A program made the translations under genes and the position numbers. From the NCBI RefSeq assembly GCF_959025735.1, contig NZ_CAUFJQ010000073.1, forward strand, positions 1 through 9,589: 9,589 bases of DNA, given 5' to 3'. Positions 5,996 to 9,589 of this stretch are shown here, piece by piece; the stretch's first letter is position 1; the number at the start of each line of letters is the position of its first letter. The notes beneath the pieces were generated by a model, which had not been told where the DNA came from, made no database searches, and worked only from the letters and a program-made list of their open reading frames with translations. The DNA is from an uncultured Streptococcus sp. GTDB taxonomy: Bacteria > Bacillota > Bacilli > Lactobacillales > Streptococcaceae.

Positions 5996-6603
5996 AACTA
6001 TATCTTAAAGGTAACTATGAAACTAGCATCTATCAAGCCTGTATGGAATATCCTTGGAAAATGTGGTTCAAGGAACGCAAGGGAGTGCAGGTTAGTTTTT
6101 CTTATGCACGTGATGATGATTTTTATTTAAGTTTAACTTTAGATAAATTTTCTTCAAACGATGAGCGTTGGGGAATGGCTGATTTTAGTGTTGGCAACGA
6201 TCCCTGGGCGACTTTTAAGCGTGAAAATTTAAATTTAAATTTTGAATATTCTTATGAAAGTGATGGACGAGAAAAAGGAGACTATCTACGAATCATCACG
6301 ACTCATAAGGACATTCTAACGGTTGATAAGCGAGCGCTTTATATCATGGCGATTGAGGTGGCGTCTGCCATTGGTGGTCACATTAGCGAGGATGATAAGG
6401 AAACATGGCTGAGCATTAAAGAATTTAAAACGAAACATGCAGATTTGTTGCATTTGACCTACAATGAAGCGGTTGACATTAGCTTGAAAGAGATAGAAGT
6501 AATGAAAGCTGTTGATGAGCCACTCTGGGAAGAATTGGATCGAAAGCGTGAAGAGTATATCCGAATTCATGGAGAAGTGGAGTTGGATGACGAGGAAGAA
6601 TAA
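5992..6603 (+). CDS. Probable immunity protein paralogue, copy 4 (GTG start)
   Basis: A 203-residue soluble acidic paralogue and the last gene of the operon. It starts with GTG overlapping the copy 3 stop as GTGA (5992-5995), with GAGGA at 5981-5985 placed 6 bases before it. It has LYLKGNY at 3-9, KMWF at 23-26, the core LTVDKRALYIMAIEVA from 109, and SEDDKETWL near 132-140. The N-terminal region after residue 9 (ETSIYQACMEYP) is the most unusual of the four, and the variable middle is shortened. The C-terminus (EELDRKREEYIRIHGEVELDDEEE region) combines signatures of copies 2 and 3. Its tail still encodes GAGGA (6592-6596) although no gene follows, as if the unit were duplicated together with the binding site of its successor. 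Function is inferred from context. Confidence 0.68.
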   Translation: MKLYLKGNYETSIYQACMEYPWKMWFKERKGVQVSFSYARDDDFYLSLTLDKFSSNDERWGMADFSVGNDPWATFKRENLNLNFEYSYESDGREKGDYLRIITTHKDILTVDKRALYIMAIEVASAIGGHISEDDKETWLSIKEFKTKHADLLHLTYNEAVDISLKEIEVMKAVDEPLWEELDRKREEYIRIHGEVELDDEEE

Positions 6604-6623
6604 GAAATTCCACTTCAACCAGT

Positions 6624-6652
6624 AAGCTCTCAGTTATTGCTGAGGGCTTTTT
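6624..6652 (+). terminator. Rho-independent terminator of the LXG/immunity operon
   Basis: The stem AAGCTCTCAG (6624-6633) pairs with CTGAGGGCTT (6640-6649) over 10 bp including one G-T wobble, with a 6-base loop and a T-tract to 6652. It differs from the terminator at 1728-1756 by one stem base and part of the loop, and its right arm is identical to that one over 16 bases. Confidence 0.92.
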
Positions 6653-6661
6653 GATTGCAAA

Positions 6662-6690
6662 TTGACTTTTGCAAGCCTTTTCACTACAAT
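6662..6690 (+). promoter_or_regulatory. Sigma-A type promoter of the aldo/keto reductase gene
   Basis: TTGACT (6662-6667) and TACAAT (6685-6690) are separated by 17 bases, one mismatch each from the consensus. The expected start is near 6697, giving a very short leader before AAGGAGG (6703-6709) and the ATG at 6715. It lies immediately after the toxin-operon terminator, so the reductase is expressed independently and probably constitutively. Confidence 0.85.
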
Positions 6691-6714
6691 AGAACTACAG
6701 AAAAGGAGGCGGAC

Positions 6715-7638
6715 ATGAACTATATTGAGTTTGCTGAAAATGAGCGTTTGTCCACGATTGTCCTTGGGATGATGCGGATCAGTCAGATGAGTGAAGATGA
6801 GGTGGAGGCCTTGGTGGAGGTGTCCTTGTCGATTGGAATTAACACTTTTGACCTAGCGGATATCTATGGCGATGGCCAGTGTGAGGTCCTGCTGGGGAAG
6901 GTCCTCAAGCGCCGTCCGGATCTTCGGGACCAGATGTGGATCCAGTCCAAGTGTGGGATTCGCAAAGACGGTTTTACCTATTTTGATTTTTCAAAGGACT
7001 ATATTTTGGATTCCGTCGATGGCATCCTCGAGCGTCTGCAGATCGAGCGCTTAGATAGTCTCCTCCTTCACCGACCGGATGCCCTCATGGAGCCGGAAGA
7101 AGTGGCGGCAGCTTTTGATCACTTGGAGCAAGCGGGCAAGGTCCGTCATTTTGGGGTGTCCAATCAAAATCCCATGATGATGGAATTGCTCAAAACGGCT
7201 GTCAAACAACCTCTCAAGGTCAACCAGTTGCAGTTGAGTGCCGCCTTTACACCGAGCTTTGAAGCTGGTTTTCATGTCAACATGGAAGGCCCTAAAGCAG
7301 CCGTGCGAGATGGTAGTGTCTTTGAGTATTGTCGCTTAACTGATACGGTGATTCAGGCCTGGTCTGTCCTCCAGCATGGTTATTTCAAGGGGAATTTTGT
7401 CGGCAAGGAAGAGTTTGCGGCCCTCAATCACGTCCTTACTGACTTGGCGAAAAAATATCAGGTCACACCGACAGCTATCGCCCTTGCCTGGGTCCTCCGC
7501 TATCCTGGTAAGATGCAGGCGGTCATCGGAACGACCAAGCCCCAGCATGTCCTTGAAGCAGGAAAAGCAGCAACAGTCACCCTAACTCGCAAGGAATGGT
7601 ACCAAATCTACTTGGCGGCGGGAAATGATTTGCCTTAG
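6715..7638 (+). CDS. Aldo/keto reductase family oxidoreductase (YdhF-like)
   Basis: A cytoplasmic NADPH-dependent reductase of 307 residues that would reduce carbonyl groups of aldehydes or ketones; the physiological substrate is not predictable. The TIM-barrel family tetrad is visible: D46 and Y51 in FDLADIYG, K79 in IQSKCG and H119 in LLLHRPD. The C-terminal half has the family's FGVSNQ segment (FGVSN after the fifth strand) and the cofactor-binding region IGTTKPQHV. Sequence layout resembles the E. coli YdhF subgroup. The frame is open upstream to a TTG at 6655, but ATG 6715 is chosen because AAGGAGG sits 5 bases before it and the promoter lies between. It is monocistronic, with its own promoter and terminator. 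Base composition is clearly richer in G+C than the toxin module (36 of 60 bases in 7081-7140). Confidence 0.93.
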   Translation: MNYIEFAENERLSTIVLGMMRISQMSEDEVEALVEVSLSIGINTFDLADIYGDGQCEVLLGKVLKRRPDLRDQMWIQSKCGIRKDGFTYFDFSKDYILDSVDGILERLQIERLDSLLLHRPDALMEPEEVAAAFDHLEQAGKVRHFGVSNQNPMMMELLKTAVKQPLKVNQLQLSAAFTPSFEAGFHVNMEGPKAAVRDGSVFEYCRLTDTVIQAWSVLQHGYFKGNFVGKEEFAALNHVLTDLAKKYQVTPTAIALAWVLRYPGKMQAVIGTTKPQHVLEAGKAATVTLTRKEWYQIYLAAGNDLP

Positions 7639-7650
7639 AATCTTGTTAGT

Positions 7651-7687
7651 AAACCAGATTCCACTCTTATCGGTGGGCTGGTTTTTT
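7651..7687 (+). terminator. Rho-independent terminator after the aldo/keto reductase
   Basis: The outer stem AAACCAG (7651-7657) pairs with CTGGTTT (7678-7684), and an inner stem CCAC (7661-7664) pairs with GTGG (7673-7676), separated by a small asymmetric internal loop. A run of six T ends at 7687. It starts 12 bases after the reductase stop. Confidence 0.85.
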
Positions 7688-7710
7688 GTTTTGTAGTATT
7701 CAGATTTATC

Positions 7711-7740
7711 TTGACAAATCTTTCTATTTTATGGTAACCT
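7711..7740 (+). promoter_or_regulatory. Probable promoter of the TetR/ABC operon
   Basis: A perfect -35 hexamer TTGACA lies at 7711-7716. The -10 is weak: TAACCT at 7735-7740 has the three most conserved positions with an 18-base spacer. A start near 7747 would place the palindromic operator directly on the transcription start. A 6-base direct repeat GGTAAC (7733-7738 and 7745-7750) overlaps the -10 region. Confidence 0.55.
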
Positions 7741-7747
7741 TATAGGT

Positions 7748-7771
7748 AACAAGTGTTGCGCAACAAATGTT
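7748..7771 (+). promoter_or_regulatory. Palindromic operator, probably bound by the adjacent TetR regulator
   Basis: The perfect 12-bp palindrome TGTTGCGCAACA lies at 7754-7765 and is the centre of a 24-bp imperfect palindrome with 20 of 24 symmetric bases. It reads as AACA-N2-TGTT-N4-AACA-N2-TGTT, and a further TTGCG copy extends to 7774. It lies 16 bases before the TetR start and downstream of the -35. This is typical of TetR autoregulation, with a dimer, or two dimers, blocking the promoter. Confidence 0.75.
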
Positions 7772-7787
7772 GCGTGAAAGGAGTCTT

Positions 7788-8363
7788 ATGCCACCCAAGG
7801 TTAAATTTAGTAAAGAGGCTATCATTGGGACAGCTTTACAATTGGTGAGAGAAGAGGGAATGGCTAGTTTAACTGCTCGAGCATTAGCGGAGCAACTGGG
7901 AGCCACACCGAGAGTCATTTTTGGGCAATTTGCCAATATGGCTGAGTTACAAGCAGAGGTTATTGGTGCTGCGGAAATGGTCGTGGTGGAGTATGTTCGT
8001 AAAGCCTTAGAAGATGAGAAGCCTTTTCGATCCGTCGGGGTTGCTTATATCCTTTTCGCCTCAAAAGAGCCCCAACTCTTTCAATTGCTTTTCCAAAATC
8101 CTAGCAAAGATCCGATTCGTCGCTTTCAAGATTTTCTTCCCATGAAGGATCATAGCTACCAATTGGTTCTGGAATCGATTGTCGCAGACTATCCGTTGAC
8201 GTTAGAGGAGGCTAGTCGCTTGTACCAGCATTTATTTATCTACTCACACGGGATGGCCTCGATGGTTGCTTCTGGTATTTATCTGTTCAGCATGGAAGAA
8301 GTGATTGGTTTATTGACAGAAGTTTGTCAATCTCTCATCAAAGAAATGGTAGGAAAGAAATGA
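7788..8363 (+). CDS. TetR/AcrR family transcriptional regulator
   Basis: A 191-residue repressor, of normal size for the family, likely controlling itself and the downstream ABC transporter genes through the palindrome just upstream. The N-terminal DNA-binding domain spans about residues 8-55, with the helix-turn-helix at about 28-47 (LTARALAEQLGATPRVIFGQ). The C-terminal ligand and dimer domain contains YSHGMASMVASG near 152-163, resembling the WHG-type C-terminal domain. The start ATG 7788 is chosen over the upstream in-frame ATG 7767 because AAAGGAG (7777-7783) lies 4 bases before 7788 and 7767 falls inside the operator. Its stop overlaps the ATPase start as ATGA (8360-8363). The inducer is probably a compound handled by the transporter, but this is unknown. 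Confidence 0.9.
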   Translation: MPPKVKFSKEAIIGTALQLVREEGMASLTARALAEQLGATPRVIFGQFANMAELQAEVIGAAEMVVVEYVRKALEDEKPFRSVGVAYILFASKEPQLFQLLFQNPSKDPIRRFQDFLPMKDHSYQLVLESIVADYPLTLEEASRLYQHLFIYSHGMASMVASGIYLFSMEEVIGLLTEVCQSLIKEMVGKK

Positions 8364-9040
8364 TTCAACTAGAAAATGTGCACAAAAGTTACGGCCAAAC
8401 TAAGGTTTTAAAAGGGATTGATTTGCAGATTCAAGACAAGGATGATGTGGTGATCCTCGGTCCTTCTGGATCGGGGAAATCAACTCTCTTAAATGTGTTA
8501 TCAGGATTAGAAAAGGTAGACGAGGGGCATATCCTCATTCAAGGACAAGATTTATCACAACTCACGGATGCTCAATTGACGGCCTTTAGACGGGAGAAGA
8601 TAGCCTTTATTTTCCAGCAGTATTATCTATTGCCGAATCTAACGGTCAGACAAAATGTAAAAATGGGTGCTGACCTGGCAAACAATCATGATTTTTTGCA
8701 GATCATCGAGGATTTGGGGCTTGGCGATAAGTTGGACAAGTATCCGAGTGAATTGTCTGGTGGGGAACAGCAGAGAGTCTCCATTGCTCGGGCCTTGGCC
8801 AAAAAGCCAGAGATTCTCTTCTTAGATGAGCCGACGGGAGCTCTCGATGAAGAAACAGGGCGCAAGATTCTCGACTATATCTGGAAATTAAAGGAGAAAC
8901 TGGGCTTTACCCTCATCATGGTGACGCACAACCAAAATATTGCGGATATGGCCAGAACCATCATTCGTGTCAATAGTGGCAAGATTACCGAAGTTGTGAC
9001 CAATGATCAGCCTCAGACTGCCTATGAGATTGGATGGTAA
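8360..9040 (+). CDS. ABC transporter ATP-binding protein (LolD/MacB-type, FtsX partner)
   Basis: A 226-residue ATPase with a complete set of motifs: Walker A GPSGSGKS at 34-41, Q-loop around Q86-Q87 (FIFQQYYLLPNLT), signature LSGGEQQR at 132-139, Walker B ILFLDEP at 152-158 and the H-loop at H190. The length and the QQYYLLPNLTVRQNV segment are typical of the family that works with FtsX-like permeases, such as LolD, MacB and bacitracin-type exporters. The ATG at 8360 overlaps the TetR stop and has AGGA at 8351-8354, 5 bases upstream; a longer frame starting at 8324 has no support. The next gene encodes the permease. Likely roles are export or membrane extraction of a peptide, lipid or drug under TetR control. 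Confidence 0.93.
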   Translation: MIQLENVHKSYGQTKVLKGIDLQIQDKDDVVILGPSGSGKSTLLNVLSGLEKVDEGHILIQGQDLSQLTDAQLTAFRREKIAFIFQQYYLLPNLTVRQNVKMGADLANNHDFLQIIEDLGLGDKLDKYPSELSGGEQQRVSIARALAKKPEILFLDEPTGALDEETGRKILDYIWKLKEKLGFTLIMVTHNQNIADMARTIIRVNSGKITEVVTNDQPQTAYEIGW

Positions 9041-9043
9041 GCC

Positions 9044-9589
9044 ATGTTTTCAGTAAAAGATATTCGAAAATTAGTTGTCGTCAGTATCATTGGGGCTTGT
9101 GCGGTCTTTGTGGCCAATCTCTTCTTGAATTTTTACCTGGATATCGAGCAGTTGGAGATTTCGAAAACCAATCCCATGATTCAGACCTACTATGATGCCC
9201 AGGTTTCGCTTTCCTGGATGGTGGCCATGGTCAGTGGGGTCGTCTTGTCCTTGACGTCGATCCTTCTCATGTGTTTTTATATCAAACAATTTGTTGATGA
9301 CCACAAGGAACAATTAGGGATTTTAAAGGCTTTGGGATATAGCAATGGCCAGTTAGCTAAACGGTTTTGGGCCTTTGGGCTCAGTTTTGGTGTTGGAGCG
9401 CTTCTTGGCTATTTCGCTTCTTTTCTTATGATGGGGCATTTTTACGACTTTCGTAATGAGAAGGAGATTCTGCCAGAAATCACCATTCATTTTCATTGGC
9501 AGCTCCTGCTTGCTTTGGTGATCCTGCCAACGAGCTTCTTTATGCTTCTCGCGATTGGTTATGCTAGAAGACAACTACAAACGCCAGCG
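9044..9589 (+). CDS. FtsX-like ABC transporter permease, 5' part (runs off the window)
   Basis: An open frame of 182 codons from ATG 9044 to the window edge with no stop. The translation begins MFSVKDIRKLVVVSIIGACA, with a transmembrane helix at about residues 10-30. A second helix lies near 58-78, and then comes KEQLGILKALGYSNGQL (about 88-104), the hallmark cytoplasmic motif of FtsX/MacB-type permeases. Further helices lie near 107-128 and 152-172. The ATPase stop is only 3 bases upstream. The ribosome binding site is weak (GGATGG at 9032-9037), suggesting coupled translation. It forms the membrane half of the transporter; substrate unknown. The full-length gene must continue to the right. 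Confidence 0.88.
   Translation, partial: MFSVKDIRKLVVVSIIGACAVFVANLFLNFYLDIEQLEISKTNPMIQTYYDAQVSLSWMVAMVSGVVLSLTSILLMCFYIKQFVDDHKEQLGILKALGYSNGQLAKRFWAFGLSFGVGALLGYFASFLMMGHFYDFRNEKEILPEITIHFHWQLLLALVILPTSFFMLLAIGYARRQLQTPA

Larger units (their letters stand above)
4138..6603 (+). repeat. Tandem array of four divergent gene-length repeats (immunity paralogues)
   Basis: Four head-to-tail units start at 4138, 4743, 5366 and 5992, with offsets of 605, 623 and 626 bases. Units are joined without spacer by 4-base stop/start overlaps. Similarity is highest in the N-terminal 26 codons and in the core and tail (about codon 95 to the end), and lowest in the middle (about codons 30-95). This arrangement indicates repeated duplication followed by divergence of one face of the protein. 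Confidence 0.9.

Noticed and set aside
4138..6603. Tandem repeats considered as CRISPR or satellite DNA
   Set aside because: The units are about 610-625 bases long, fully coding, divergent and joined by stop/start overlaps; they are duplicated genes.
6655..6714. In-frame N-terminal extension of the aldo/keto reductase from a TTG codon
   Set aside because: It would begin inside the terminator tail and span the -35 and -10 of a good promoter, while AAGGAGG sits directly before ATG 6715.
1722..6714. Insertion sequence, integrase or attachment site at the edges of the toxin module
   Set aside because: No transposase or integrase gene, terminal inverted repeats or tRNA are visible; only the terminator-borne 16-bp repeat was found.
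7767..7787. Upstream ATG for the TetR gene
   Set aside because: It lies inside the palindromic operator and has no ribosome binding site; AAAGGAG precedes ATG 7788.
8324..8359. Longer start for the LolD-type ATPase
   Set aside because: The extra residues overlap the TetR C-terminus and do not fit the family's N-terminus; ATG 8360 with the ATGA overlap is better.

Overview
The window looks like a chromosomal segment of a low-G+C Firmicute, most likely an oral Streptococcus. The grounds are the protein families present, A/T-rich intergenic spacers with strong Rho-independent terminators, AGGAGG-type ribosome binding sites, and a two-gene ABC-2 exporter and TetR/ABC cassette of streptococcal type. 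The species cannot be fixed from sequence alone. Every gene I support is on the + strand.

Layout. (1) Positions 1-1721 hold the 3' part of an ABC-2 exporter ATPase, cut by the window edge, and its NatB/YhaP-like permease, closed by a terminator at 1728-1756. (2) Positions 1863-6652 hold a self-contained, A/T-rich type VIIb secretion (T7SSb) toxin module. It contains an extended -10 promoter, a Lap1-like small helper (DUF3130/SACOL2603 type), a Lap2-like helper (DUF3958 type), an LXG toxin of 534 residues with a C-terminal tip I do not recognise, and four tandem paralogous genes that are probably immunity proteins. A terminator almost identical to the upstream one closes it. (3) Positions 6662-7693 hold a singly transcribed aldo/keto reductase with a near-consensus promoter and its own terminator. 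(4) From 7711 to the right edge runs a TetR regulator / ABC ATPase / FtsX-like permease operon behind a palindromic operator; the permease runs off the window.

How the genes work together. In the central module, Lap1 and Lap2 probably bind the helical LXG domain and present the toxin to a T7SSb machine (EssC and partners) encoded elsewhere. The downstream paralogues would protect the producer and perhaps its neighbours' variants. The notable structure is the immunity array: four divergent copies of about 205 residues joined by 4-base overlaps that use three different start codons (ATGA, TTGA, GTGA). In copies 2 and 3 the acidic C-terminal tail also encodes the Shine-Dalgarno sequence of the next gene, and the copies form mosaics with one another.

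The module is flanked by a 16-base identical repeat lying inside the two terminators and differs sharply in base composition from its neighbours. This suggests an exchangeable cassette inserted between housekeeping-type genes. The toxin's biochemical activity cannot be read from the sequence.
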